This document shows positions 19,477 through 28,879 of a DNA stretch of 64,000 nucleotides, in pieces (position 1 is the stretch's first letter; every line of letters starts with the position of its first letter). The notes under the pieces were generated by a model. That model was given only the letters and a program-made list of their open reading frames with translations. It made no database searches and was not told where the DNA came from. This DNA comes from Clostridia bacterium (GTDB lineage Bacteria; Bacillota; Clostridia; Christensenellales; Aristaeellaceae), in the NCBI GenBank assembly GCA_017541105.1, contig JAFXZS010000015.1, positions 62,001 to 126,000 of the forward strand, read 5' to 3'. The translations under genes and the position numbers were made by a program.

Positions 19477-20655
19477 ATGATGAAGAAAGTTTTATTGGCC
19501 GTGCTGGCACTGATCATGCTGACAAGTATCGTTTTCGCTGAAGAAGAATTCGCACCCATGCCTGATGCGGCAGAAGCGTTTGAAGGTGTCTGGCTGTGTG
19601 ACAGGGCAACGATCTCCATGTATTGGGAAGAAGAAGGTTTTAAGGTTCTGATTACCTGGGGCAGCAGTGCCTGGGAGCAGTCAGAATGGCAGTACAGCTG
19701 CTATTATCACGATGAGGACAACACGCTGGTTGCGGTTCCCTTCGGGACCCGCACGGAATATGTGTATAATGATGACGGTGAGCTTGCTTCCGCCACAGAG
19801 GCGTACAATGACGGAGCAGCTGTTTTCCTGCTGGATGAAAAAGGTTACATGATCTGGCAGGATGAAAAAGAAAACGCAGGCGACGGCATGCGTTTTGAGA
19901 AGCTTCCTGAAGAGCCGGCTGCGCTTTCCTTTGCAACCATCGGGGACGCGATGGCATCGGAAGGATTTACGGGTATTGCCGCCTGCGATGATGAACACTA
20001 TATCGTGGCTGTTGAACTGGACGGCGCATTTCTCCGCGTGGTGGCCGACATGGATGATGAAGCCCGCAGGCTGAACAATGCCTTCCAGGAATATGTGGAT
20101 ATAGATACGCTGGAAGACTTATTTGCGGAGTATTACGCATATATCAAAACCCTGCCCGTCGCCTATGAGGAGGAAATCACCGCGCAGCCCAAACCCCAGG
20201 AGGAATTGGATGCCCTGGCAGGCAAAACACTGCTGGAAGTGGAAGAAATGGGCTATGAATCCAGTTCGTCCGAATCGGGCGAAGGCGATGCAGCCATCTA
20301 TACCGTAAGCAATGGCCTGTATGAATACAATCTGCTGCTGAATGTCACCTATACCGAATACATGGAGCACAACGACAACGGCTATATCGGCGATCTGACG
20401 GTAAAGAGCGCCGGTTTTGCCGGTTTGTCCCGCAATGCCACGGAGCTGCGCTACCACGCGGACGGTACTGTCGATGAGGCAAACGATGCCTGGGCTGAAT
20501 TCAATGGAATCATGGAACAGATCGCCGGCGCGCTATCAAGCGAAAACCCGGAAGGGGCCATTCAGGCGATTATAGATGCGATGCCGGAACAGGCCGAAGA
20601 GATCCAGATGCTCGTGGAACTCTTCTCCAACATAAGCGAACAGGGCGGAGAATGA
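19477..20655 (+). CDS. Secreted protein, paralogue of upstream lipoprotein
   Basis: The 392 residues have a signal peptide (MMKKVLLAVLALIMLTSIVFAE). Residues about 30-145 repeat the beta-rich domain of the preceding gene (FEGVWLCDRATISMYWEEEG, WQYSCYYHDEDN, GYMIWQDE). The C-terminal part (about 155-392) is unrelated, mostly acidic and helical. ATG 19477 is chosen because AGGAGG ends 6 bases before it; the overlapping upstream frame begins inside the previous gene. Function unknown. Confidence 0.8.
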   Translation: MMKKVLLAVLALIMLTSIVFAEEEFAPMPDAAEAFEGVWLCDRATISMYWEEEGFKVLITWGSSAWEQSEWQYSCYYHDEDNTLVAVPFGTRTEYVYNDDGELASATEAYNDGAAVFLLDEKGYMIWQDEKENAGDGMRFEKLPEEPAALSFATIGDAMASEGFTGIAACDDEHYIVAVELDGAFLRVVADMDDEARRLNNAFQEYVDIDTLEDLFAEYYAYIKTLPVAYEEEITAQPKPQEELDALAGKTLLEVEEMGYESSSSESGEGDAAIYTVSNGLYEYNLLLNVTYTEYMEHNDNGYIGDLTVKSAGFAGLSRNATELRYHADGTVDEANDAWAEFNGIMEQIAGALSSENPEGAIQAIIDAMPEQAEEIQMLVELFSNISEQGGE

Positions 20656-20718
20656 CAGGGTGAATCCGGGCGAATCCTGCTTTTCTTTGCCTGACATACT
20701 CACAACCCGCTGATCGGT

Positions 20719-20751
20719 TATCCGCCTGATGATGGGTTAATCAGGCGGATA
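20719..20751. repeat. 12-bp inverted repeat upstream of M15 peptidase gene
   Basis: A perfect 12-bp stem (20719-20730 with 20740-20751) and a 9-base loop lie 24 bases before the start codon. There is no T-run on either side, so it is not a standard terminator. It may be an operator or an mRNA hairpin. Confidence 0.5.
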
Positions 20752-20774
20752 CCTTTGAGAGGAGATGCATTCTT

Positions 20775-21500
20775 GTGAAAAAGAAAATGACTGTTCTGCT
20801 GGCAGTTGTGCTGCTTTGCACAGCATGCGGTTCAATCGCCGAAGAAAAAGCGCAGCCCGAAAGCCTGGCTGTCTATCCGAAGGAGGATCCGTCCTTCCGG
20901 ATTTCTGAAATCACGGATGAAATCTTTGAAAGGATTCGGGGAAAATCCTTTAAGGAAGACTGCACACTGCCCCGGGAAGACCTGCGGTATCTGCATGTGC
21001 TGCATGTGGATCTGAACGGAGAAACCCAGGAAGGCGAGATGATCGTCAACTACCATATTGCGGAGGACGTACTGGATATTCTCCGGCAGCTGTATGAGGC
21101 GGGGTATCCGATTGAAAAGATCCGCCTGGTGGATGAATATGACGCGGATGACGAGCTTTCCATGGAGGACAACAATTCCTCGGCCTTCAATTTCCGCTTC
21201 ATTTCCCACACCACCCGGGTTTCCAAGCACGGCCTGGGCCTGGCAGTGGATATCAATACGCTCTACAATCCCTATACAAAGATCGTGGACGGCGTGCGCA
21301 TCGTGGAACCGATTACCGGGGAACCCTATCTGGACCGGGAAGCAGATTTCCCCTGCAAGATCGATCATGACGATCTGTGTTACCGCCTTTTCACCGAGCA
21401 TGGCTTTGAATGGGGCGGAGACTGGGAAGACCGGAAGGATTACCAGCATTTTGAGATCCCGACCAGCGTGATCGCAGAGTGGTATCCCGGGAATCAATAA
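20775..21500 (+). CDS. M15-family peptidase lipoprotein (D-Ala-D-Ala carboxypeptidase-like)
   Basis: Cleaves peptidoglycan stem or cross-bridge peptides in related enzymes. The 241 residues start with a lipoprotein signal (LLCTAC lipobox). The zinc-site pattern follows: SKHGLGLAVDINTLYNP (His and Asp ligands) near 152-165 and a terminal DYQHFEIP (His ligand) near 225, with a catalytic Glu/Asp region WGGDWED before it. GTG 20775 is chosen because GAGAGGAG lies about 11 bases upstream, whereas the following ATG is too far. It belongs to the exported-protein island. Confidence 0.87.
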   Translation: MKKKMTVLLAVVLLCTACGSIAEEKAQPESLAVYPKEDPSFRISEITDEIFERIRGKSFKEDCTLPREDLRYLHVLHVDLNGETQEGEMIVNYHIAEDVLDILRQLYEAGYPIEKIRLVDEYDADDELSMEDNNSSAFNFRFISHTTRVSKHGLGLAVDINTLYNPYTKIVDGVRIVEPITGEPYLDREADFPCKIDHDDLCYRLFTEHGFEWGGDWEDRKDYQHFEIPTSVIAEWYPGNQ

Positions 21501-21585
21501 GGGCCGGTCAACAGCTGCTTTTTGAATTCGCAGCCCGGTCAAGGATCGGATGCAGTCAATACGCTTCAGACCGGAGGAACCATGG

Positions 21586-24000
21586 ATGAAGAGGGAAATA
21601 ACCGCTGTACTATGTGCCCTGATAATGCTGGCCTTCTGTGCCGGATGCCCGGATCAAACTGCTCAGGCCGAAGAACATGAAGTGGTTTTCGGAACACTGA
21701 CCTATTCTTCAGCTGTCTCAGGCAGCGGCATCGGTGACAGTTTCTATTATTCGGACACATGGCTTTCGGGCAGCCCGGAAGAACGCAACGATCATCAGGC
21801 TTTGATCTCTGCGCAGCTCTGCGCCGCTTCAGACAGCACGGAAACAACTGCCCTGCTGGAGAAACTTGGCTTCTCAAATGCGGAAAGCAGACGGTTTGAC
21901 AGTGAAGACAGCAGGGACTGCGCTTATGTCACCGGCACGAAAAGCATTCCCACGGATTCCGGAATCCGTACCGTAAGGGCGGTCGTGTTTCAGAGCCACA
22001 GTTACGGAGAAAAAGGGTGGCTGCAGAATGTGACCGTCAATCCGGAGGAAGGCATTTCAGAGGAACACGCCGCATATTCCGCTGCGGCCCGGATCTTCCT
22101 GAATGACTACGACCAGATGCCGCAGGAAGATCATACGATGCTGTGGATCTGCGGTATGAGCCGGGGCGGCGCAGTCGCTAACGTCGTTTCCGCGTATTTG
22201 CTGGAGCGGGAGGATGCTCCGGAACTCGTCTGCTTCACTTTTGAAGCACCGGCGACCACGCAGCGCGAAGAAGCCCATGCCGGGGTCTACCGGTGTATAT
22301 ACAATTATCTCAGCGATGACGATCCGGTGACGATGATTCCCATGTGGGGGATGACCCGTTTCGGAACCGATATCCGGATCAATACCGAAGCACCTGAGCA
22401 GCTGAAAGCGATGCTGGAAACCATGAATCCAGATGCTGCGGAATACAATGAAAAGGGAGATATCAACGCATTGGGCGGTGATGCCAGGGCGTTCGTAACC
22501 TCCCTGATCGAAAAACTGCTGCTCATTGTTCCTGAAAGAGACAGCTATTCGGCTGTTCAAACAATATCCCTTCCGGAAGGCGGTACGGCTGAATACTCTT
22601 TCCAGAACGGCTTAAAAGCCCTCTGCCGGATTCTGTTCGGCGAAAACAAACCCGCCGGCGACAGCCTGTATGATCTGATGAACCAGGTTCCCGACGTCGT
22701 CTGGGCTTATCTGGCGGAAACCTGGGTGGCTGAAAACAATCCTGAAAGCAGCGGCGAATTGCTTCAGGAAGCAGCGCAAAAAAGGTGGGAAGCTGCCGGC
22801 GCGTGTATGGAAATCATGCCGGAAGAAATCAGGGAAAGCATTTCCGGAGAAGACTTTTACGCGCTTCTCCGGCTGATTTCACCGCTGCTGGCCGACCACA
22901 GCCTGATGTCGGCCGGCTGGCGGCTCCCGGAGAGAACAGAACTGGAAGATGCCGGGTTTGTTGATTGTTCGGAACTGATTGCCGCAGGCGAAAACAGTGC
23001 CCTCCTGATCCGGTCCCATCAGCCGGACCTGATCCTTGCACGGATGAAACTTCTTGCACCGGCACCCGCGTTCGCAGCGTATGCGCTGGATATTCCGGCT
23101 CCGGCAGCGGGGGACAGCAAAGACAAGGCTCCCGCCGAAATCCTCGCACAGGCCGACGCTTCTCCTGAATCCTGGATGCGTATTGAAAAAGCTGTCTGGC
23201 TTTCCGCCGGTGAAGAATTCCTGTCAGATCAACGCGTTCATTATCTGGAAGTGTCCGTCTCCTCTGTCGGGCATCTGGTTCCGGAAGATTTCCGCTTCAC
23301 GATCAACGGGGCGGAGCCGGTTGCCCGGGAGATCCGGTATGAGAACGGCGCAGCCATGATTGACGGCATCTGGGCTTTCCGCCTGGGGGATCCGGTACCG
23401 GCAGCCGTCTGCTTTGAGATGGCCGGCCACGGGGAAGCACCTGAATCCTATACCGTGGAATCCGGCACCATTCTGCGCTATGCCCGGCCGAAACCTGCTG
23501 ATCCCGGGATGGTGCAGGACGGCCAGGGAACCTGGGAGTTCAGAGGATGGACGGATGAACACGGGGGAAGCTGGGAAGATGTCGTCGCGGTCAGCAATGT
23601 GACCCTTTTCGCATCCTGGACCCGGGTGATTGACGATATCGAGCTGACCTATGCGATCCCCCGCAGGGGAGACGCCGCGGAAGACGTTCTGACGTCTGTT
23701 GCTTTGCCGGACGGCCTGCCCGTGGAAATTGCAGGGGCCGCCCTCGTTGAACCGGACACCTGGGAGTACATTGATAAAATCGGTGACAGCGGCACGTACA
23801 TCCTGTCAGTGTTTATCAAACCGGAAGAAGGAAGCCGTTTCCTTTCCGAACCCACGGAGGACGGTGAAGCCGTATATACGGGAAATGTTACCGTCAACGG
23901 GCAGCAACCGGAAAATGTGATTCTGACCAGCAATACAGACAACGGAATCACCCAGTGGGAGCTGGGGATCGAATACAGTTTCCGGCCTGAAGAGCCTTGA
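21586..24000 (+). CDS. Large lipoprotein: lipase-like alpha/beta hydrolase with C-terminal repeat module
   Basis: The 804 residues start with a lipoprotein signal (LAFCAGC). Residues about 30-290 carry a class-3-lipase-like core with nucleophile elbow GMSRGG (Ser near 191), a following strand with Asp (YNYLSDDDPVTMIPMWG) and helical insertions. A mid-region of unknown fold follows (about 300-560). Near 625-685 lies one Listeria-Bacteroides (InlB B)-like repeat (LRYARPKP, WEFRGWTDEHGG, LFASW), and the last 110 residues are beta-rich. The substrate is unknown. GGAGGA precedes ATG 21586; the ATG four bases earlier is out of frame. Confidence 0.8.
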   Translation: MKREITAVLCALIMLAFCAGCPDQTAQAEEHEVVFGTLTYSSAVSGSGIGDSFYYSDTWLSGSPEERNDHQALISAQLCAASDSTETTALLEKLGFSNAESRRFDSEDSRDCAYVTGTKSIPTDSGIRTVRAVVFQSHSYGEKGWLQNVTVNPEEGISEEHAAYSAAARIFLNDYDQMPQEDHTMLWICGMSRGGAVANVVSAYLLEREDAPELVCFTFEAPATTQREEAHAGVYRCIYNYLSDDDPVTMIPMWGMTRFGTDIRINTEAPEQLKAMLETMNPDAAEYNEKGDINALGGDARAFVTSLIEKLLLIVPERDSYSAVQTISLPEGGTAEYSFQNGLKALCRILFGENKPAGDSLYDLMNQVPDVVWAYLAETWVAENNPESSGELLQEAAQKRWEAAGACMEIMPEEIRESISGEDFYALLRLISPLLADHSLMSAGWRLPERTELEDAGFVDCSELIAAGENSALLIRSHQPDLILARMKLLAPAPAFAAYALDIPAPAAGDSKDKAPAEILAQADASPESWMRIEKAVWLSAGEEFLSDQRVHYLEVSVSSVGHLVPEDFRFTINGAEPVAREIRYENGAAMIDGIWAFRLGDPVPAAVCFEMAGHGEAPESYTVESGTILRYARPKPADPGMVQDGQGTWEFRGWTDEHGGSWEDVVAVSNVTLFASWTRVIDDIELTYAIPRRGDAAEDVLTSVALPDGLPVEIAGAALVEPDTWEYIDKIGDSGTYILSVFIKPEEGSRFLSEPTEDGEAVYTGNVTVNGQQPENVILTSNTDNGITQWELGIEYSFRPEEP

Positions 24001-24044
24001 CGGCTGAAAAGCTTTCAGCGTGTGAATCTGAGGCAGCCAATCTG

Positions 24045-24073
24045 TTGCCGGGAAGACTGAGGCATGGTAGTAT
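24045..24073 (+). promoter_or_regulatory. Candidate promoter for the 24113 gene
   Basis: TTGCCG, 17 bases, TAGTAT, 40 bases before the ATG. Moderate match. Confidence 0.5.
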
Positions 24074-24112
24074 GTAATACGAACGCCAAAGGATAAAAAG
24101 GAGGAATTCCCA

Positions 24113-24733
24113 ATGAAAAAACTGATCTGCATGATGACTGCCCTTGCGCTGATGCTTGCAATGTGCTGCACCGCTTCCGCGGAGACAATCCATGCCAAGC
24201 CCGTGACCATTGATATCAACCGTCTGGGAGGGCGCATGGTAAAGACTGACATTAACTATAAGGAAGGGAATATCATGACCCTGACCCTGTATGAGAACGA
24301 ACGCTTTGACGCGGAGGCCATCAAAGCCGTCAAGGTCGGCGATGTGATCGTGACAGACGGGGATGAAATCACCATTGAATCCATTGATGCGGACGGGCCC
24401 GATATCATCTTCAACATGGGAACCGAAAATGAGATGCTTTTTTGCGACGCGGGAAACGATGAGTTTGAGCATGTGATGGAAAGCGACTATGTCCCGTGGA
24501 TCACACTCGGCTCGATGGATATGGAAATCCTGGAATATTATCCGATCCTGGACGCGATCGATCCCATCACGGGCGATCTTCTGGAGGAATACGCCCTCTA
24601 CCGCGGCGATAAGCTGAAGGAGCTGCTGCAGAATCCGGACGCGATTGGCTTCAACTGCAAGAATGTGGATGTTGTGTATGACCGCAACAACCAGCCCGTG
24701 ATGATGAAGCGGGAGTTCTCTTCAGCGCAGTAA
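24113..24733 (+). CDS. Secreted protein of unknown function
   Basis: Not recognised. The 206 residues start with a signal peptide (MKKLICMMTALALMLAMCCTASAE). The body is acidic; the first part looks like a small beta-barrel (KVGDVIVTDGDEITIESID, an SH3/KOW-like pattern) and the rest is mixed alpha/beta. No catalytic motif is seen. AAGGAGG lies about 8 bases before the ATG. It sits within the exported-protein island between the lipase-like and DUF218 genes. Confidence 0.75.
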   Translation: MKKLICMMTALALMLAMCCTASAETIHAKPVTIDINRLGGRMVKTDINYKEGNIMTLTLYENERFDAEAIKAVKVGDVIVTDGDEITIESIDADGPDIIFNMGTENEMLFCDAGNDEFEHVMESDYVPWITLGSMDMEILEYYPILDAIDPITGDLLEEYALYRGDKLKELLQNPDAIGFNCKNVDVVYDRNNQPVMMKREFSSAQ

Positions 24734-24866
24734 AGGAATCAACGGGCAAATACACTTCATAAGGCCTGGCCTTTTCAGGATGATAGGCAGTCATGGGCTT
24801 TTGATTTCACAGGGAACAGACACTGATGAACGGACAGGAATCCATTGGATTCAGAAAGGACCGGGC

Positions 24867-26318
24867 ATGAGACGAGCGGCAAAACAGATTGCCCTGGGCA
24901 CTGCTGCCCTGGTGCTTCTCTGTGTTGCCGCCCGTTTTGGCTTCTTTAACAGTTTTTCCCTGTACATTCCCATCGCGCATGGTACGGATGAAAACGCGGA
25001 GCAGTGGGCAGCGCGGATCAGTATCGATCATCCTGAAGTGCTGAGCACAGGGACTGCGGTCATCCATGACGGTTTTGTGCAGATTCCGGTTTATGCGCTG
25101 AATTCCGGGGAAGCGGCCGTTACGGTCAGCACGGATGATGAAACCGTATCATTTTACAATGCGCTGAAAGTGGGCCGTTTCCGGGCGGTCTATGATTTCA
25201 GAACCGGGAATTTCACAGGGGACACGGTTGTCGTGATCGGTATTACACTGTTCTGGCTGCTGGTCAGTGCAATTATGGTGTGGAATTTCTTTCAGGCAGA
25301 GGGAGCTGCCTTTTATGATTACAGTACGATTTATTACGCCGGCTTTTCCCTGTTTGCCTTGGCAAGCGGCCTCGTGATGCTGAGCGTGACAGCCTCCCAT
25401 CTGGTTCACCCGGAAAACTACAGCATGTATTCAGCATATTCCGCGGTCAGCGGTGCCAGCGTCCGGTATATGATGCTGACCACCCCGGCTATGCTCTTCT
25501 TCGCTGCCGCGATGGCAGTCAGCAATATCGCTTTGCTGAAGCACGAACGTCCACGGCCGCAGAACGCGCTTGGCCTGCTGCTGAGCGTCCTGCTGCTGAT
25601 CGGGGAAGGCATCGGCTGGTACCTGTTTACCCGGGACAGCATGGGATCAGACTGGCAGGGCCGGATTGACAATGCTTTGCAGAATACCTATGCAACGCTG
25701 TTCATTTACTGCCAGTGCATGCTGACCGGCGCGGTGATATGCGGAATCAAGGCGGCAAGGCATGTCCCGGAAGCGGATAAGGATTTCATCATCATTTTGG
25801 GATGCTGGTTCCGGCCGGACGGCACGCTTCCTCCTCTGCTGCGGGGACGGGCAGATCTGGCGCTTGCTTTCTGGCGCAGGCAGAAGGAGAAGAACGGAAA
25901 GGAAGCCCGCTTTATCCCTTCCGGCGGACAGGGCAGCAATGAGCCGATGCCCGAAGCGGAAGCGATCCGGAACTACCTGCGGTCCCGGGGTGTTAACGAA
26001 CGGCTGATCCTGACGGAGCCCAAATCTGTCAACACACTCCAGAACATGGATTTTTCACGGGAAATCATCCGGAATACGGATCCGGAAGGGAAAGCGGTTT
26101 TTGCGACAAGCAGTTACCATGTGTTCCGCAGCGGCCTGTGGGCAAAACAGGCAGGACTGCCCGCCGAAGGCATCGGCAGCAAAACAAAGTGGTGGTTCTG
26201 GCCCAATGCGTTTGTGAGGGAAACAGCGGGCCTGCTGCAGAAACGATGGAAGCAGGAAACCCTTTTCCTGGTTATGCTCGTCGCTTTTTTCGGGGTGCTT
26301 TCCATGGTGCTTGGATGA
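24867..26318 (+). CDS. Polytopic membrane protein with C-terminal DUF218 (YdcF/SanA-like) domain
   Basis: The 483 residues begin with a hydrophobic half (about 1-300) containing five to seven membrane segments and one extracytoplasmic loop. The DUF218 domain follows (about 305-450): DFIIILGCW, SGGQGSNEPMPEAEAI, GVNERLILTEPKSVNTLQN and ATSSYHVFRS in canonical order. A last membrane segment closes the protein. ElyC/SanA relatives act in envelope integrity or lipid-carrier metabolism. ATG 24867 is chosen because AAAGGA lies upstream. A second DUF218 protein lies two genes downstream. Confidence 0.85.
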   Translation: MRRAAKQIALGTAALVLLCVAARFGFFNSFSLYIPIAHGTDENAEQWAARISIDHPEVLSTGTAVIHDGFVQIPVYALNSGEAAVTVSTDDETVSFYNALKVGRFRAVYDFRTGNFTGDTVVVIGITLFWLLVSAIMVWNFFQAEGAAFYDYSTIYYAGFSLFALASGLVMLSVTASHLVHPENYSMYSAYSAVSGASVRYMMLTTPAMLFFAAAMAVSNIALLKHERPRPQNALGLLLSVLLLIGEGIGWYLFTRDSMGSDWQGRIDNALQNTYATLFIYCQCMLTGAVICGIKAARHVPEADKDFIIILGCWFRPDGTLPPLLRGRADLALAFWRRQKEKNGKEARFIPSGGQGSNEPMPEAEAIRNYLRSRGVNERLILTEPKSVNTLQNMDFSREIIRNTDPEGKAVFATSSYHVFRSGLWAKQAGLPAEGIGSKTKWWFWPNAFVRETAGLLQKRWKQETLFLVMLVAFFGVLSMVLG

Positions 26319-26364
26319 GGACCCTGCCGAACCGGAGATACAACGAAGAATGGAGGTTCAGACC

Positions 26365-27132
26365 ATGAAAAAGTATTTGTCGCTGTTCCTGCTGTTTTTG
26401 ACGGCGTTTGGCGTGCATATGGCCGCAGCGGAGGAAGTTCTCCCTTCTTCAGGAGACGCTTTATCCGATCAGGTCGAAGGCCTGCATGTGAATATCCAGC
26501 ATGCGGCGGATTCACCGGCGTGGGTAACGAATCTGCCTGCTGCGCAGGAGGCCGGTCAGCTGTTCATTGTGGCTGCCATGGGGATGGATAAAACCACAGC
26601 CTATATCACCATGCACCAAAAGGATGACGGCGGTGCCTGGAAGCAAATCCTCTCTACCCCCGGCTTTGTGGGCCGGAACGGACTGTGCTTAGACGCGGAT
26701 CGTGCGGAAGGCTGCGGCCAGACGCCTGTCGGTGTTTATCATTTCAACAAGGCATTCGGCATTGCCGAAGATCCAGGATGCGCACTGCCCTATATCCAGG
26801 TGGATGATTATATCTACTGGTCCGGCGATCCCGACCGGCAGTATAACGAGATGGTGGATATCCGGAACGTACCGGACCTGGTGATGGACGACAGTGAACA
26901 CATTGTCGATTACGAATACCAGTATCAATACTGCCTCAATATCAGCTTCAACGAGGAAGGCACGCCCGGGCGCGGTTCCGCCATCTTTCTGCATTGCTTT
27001 GGCCCGGCCAAGCCATATACCGGCGGCTGTGTTGCGGTACCTGAAAACATCATGCGGATGATCATGCAGCAGGTGTCTCCCGAATGCGTGGTGATCATTG
27101 ATACCTTTGAGAACCTGGGAGGCAGCTTCTGA
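26365..27132 (+). CDS. Secreted L,D-transpeptidase-like (YkuD) protein
   Basis: L,D-transpeptidases cross-link peptidoglycan through 3-3 bonds. The 255 residues have a signal peptide (cleavage after MAAA). The catalytic-domain pattern includes QTPVGVYHFNKAFGI near 120 and a terminal IFLHCFGPAKPYTGGCVAVPE with the His and nucleophilic Cys near 213-227. The spacing of His to Cys fits the HX(n)SxGC family with Gly for Ser. ATG 26365 is set by TGGAGG 8 bases upstream. It lies between the two DUF218 genes. Confidence 0.82.
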   Translation: MKKYLSLFLLFLTAFGVHMAAAEEVLPSSGDALSDQVEGLHVNIQHAADSPAWVTNLPAAQEAGQLFIVAAMGMDKTTAYITMHQKDDGGAWKQILSTPGFVGRNGLCLDADRAEGCGQTPVGVYHFNKAFGIAEDPGCALPYIQVDDYIYWSGDPDRQYNEMVDIRNVPDLVMDDSEHIVDYEYQYQYCLNISFNEEGTPGRGSAIFLHCFGPAKPYTGGCVAVPENIMRMIMQQVSPECVVIIDTFENLGGSF

Positions 27133-27166
27133 TCAGAAGAGTATAAACGGGGAGAGACGGAAGAAA

Positions 27167-28786
27167 ATGATGAAACGGCTTGTTCCAATGATTCTCAGTA
27201 TCATCCTGATAGCTGTACCTTCACTGGCAGAAGAGATGCCGGTTCAGGACCGCTGCGCGCAGGAGATTATAGAAGAACTGGCAGTCTGTTACGGAACCTA
27301 CGGCAGCGAAGCGGAAGAAAGGACCGCAGAGCTGCTGGAAGAACTGTATGCTGCCGATGCTGCAGCAGGCGCAAAGTGGGAGCGTATCATGCAGCTGTGG
27401 AAAACAGCGAATGAGAATCCTGAAATCCATGAAAACATCGTTCCGGACGGATTGCCGAATACCGATGAACTATGCATGATTGTACTTGGCTTTCAGCTGA
27501 ATCCGGACGGCAGCATGAAGGATGAACTGATTGAAAGGCTGACGGTTGCAAAGGCCGGCACCGAAAAGTATCCCAATGCCCTGATCGTCTGTACCGGCGG
27601 CGGAACCGCATCCGATAATCCGGATGCGACGGAAGCCGGGGAAATGGCAAAATGGCTGATCGAAAACGGTGTGGACCCGCAGCGGGTGATTGTGGAAGAC
27701 ACGTCCGTGACAACCGCCCAGAACGCAATCTATACATATAAGATCCTGGCGGAACAGCATCCGCAGGTGAAACAGCTGGTGATCATTTCCAGCGATTATC
27801 ATATTGCAACCGGTATCCTGCTCTTTGGCGCGGAGGCAATTCTGCAGGCAGAAGAAGCAGGAAAAGAGACCATGACAGTGGTTTCCAATGCGGCCTGGCA
27901 TGCACCTTCCGGTACACTCTCCACAATGTTCCAGGCGGGAGCTCTGATCGAGCTTTCCGGTGATGTCGAAACAGCCTTCGATATCTATTATGAAACCTAT
28001 GATATCCATAAGCTTCCGGCATTGAAAACGGATTCCGGCGCACAGGCTCTGGACCGGATTCGAAAGGCAGGCGTGCTCAGGATCGGGACCGCCGGCGACT
28101 ATAAGCCGATGTCTTTCCTGGATCCGGAAACCGGATCTTACTGGGGCTTTGACACGGACCTGGCGGAAGACCTGGCAGCGTCCCTGGGCGTCAAGACCGT
28201 GTATGTTCCCACTTCCTGGCCAACCCTGATGGAAGATACACTGGCGGGGAAATTTGACCTGGCCATCTGCGGGATCACCATTACAGACGCCCGGAAGGAA
28301 CAGGCCCTGATGTCTGACGGATACCTTCAGAACGGGAAAACTGTCCTGTGCCGGGCGGAGGATGCGGAACGGTATATTTCTCTGGAGGCGATCAACCGGC
28401 CTGAGGTTCGGGTCATGGAAAATCCGGGCGGGCTGAACGAGAAGTTCGCACGGGAAAACCTGCCGGACGCCACCCTGCTGATTCACGATGTCAACCAGGA
28501 GATTCCGGGACTTATTGCTTCCGGTGAGGCAGACGTCATGATTACGGAGATTATGGAAGCCGGATACTATGCGGGACAGGACAGCCGCCTTGCCGCACCG
28601 TTGATTTATCAGCCTTTCACAGACGGGTGGCTTGGGGTGATGATGCCGAAGGGATCCGGGGATCTGCTGGATTATGTGAATCAGTTTCTGGCCGAGGAAA
28701 AGGAAACCGGCAGACTGGATGAACTGGCTGAGCAGTATATTTACCGCTATACTGTGACTGAGGAAGGACAGCGGCCCGCCGCATAA
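27167..28786 (+). CDS. Exported DUF218 domain fused to family-3 solute-binding domain
   Basis: The 539 residues begin with a signal peptide (cleavage after PSLA). Residues about 95-270 form a complete DUF218 domain (LCMIVLGFQLNPDGSM, CTGGGTASDNPDATEAGEMAKWLIE, VIVEDTSVTTAQNAIYTY, ISSDYHIATG). Residues about 300-535 form a SBP_bac_3 domain (VLRIGTAGDYKPMSF, GFDTDLAEDLAASLGV, FDLAICGITITDARKEQALMS), closest in style to cyclohexadienyl/arogenate dehydratase-type binding proteins. No frameshift separates them. I do not know this fusion. GGGGAG lies 12 bases before the ATG. Confidence 0.85.
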   Translation: MMKRLVPMILSIILIAVPSLAEEMPVQDRCAQEIIEELAVCYGTYGSEAEERTAELLEELYAADAAAGAKWERIMQLWKTANENPEIHENIVPDGLPNTDELCMIVLGFQLNPDGSMKDELIERLTVAKAGTEKYPNALIVCTGGGTASDNPDATEAGEMAKWLIENGVDPQRVIVEDTSVTTAQNAIYTYKILAEQHPQVKQLVIISSDYHIATGILLFGAEAILQAEEAGKETMTVVSNAAWHAPSGTLSTMFQAGALIELSGDVETAFDIYYETYDIHKLPALKTDSGAQALDRIRKAGVLRIGTAGDYKPMSFLDPETGSYWGFDTDLAEDLAASLGVKTVYVPTSWPTLMEDTLAGKFDLAICGITITDARKEQALMSDGYLQNGKTVLCRAEDAERYISLEAINRPEVRVMENPGGLNEKFARENLPDATLLIHDVNQEIPGLIASGEADVMITEIMEAGYYAGQDSRLAAPLIYQPFTDGWLGVMMPKGSGDLLDYVNQFLAEEKETGRLDELAEQYIYRYTVTEEGQRPAA

Positions 28787-28879
28787 GCCGGGAACGGATG
28801 CGTTTTCAGCCGCCATAATGGCTGCATGAAGGCACAACCTGTATTATACCCTGCCTGGCAGAGAACGGAGGAATACACA

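Noticed and set aside
20719-20751. Terminator upstream of the M15 peptidase gene
   Set aside because: The stem is perfect but lacks a T-run on either strand; kept only as an inverted repeat.
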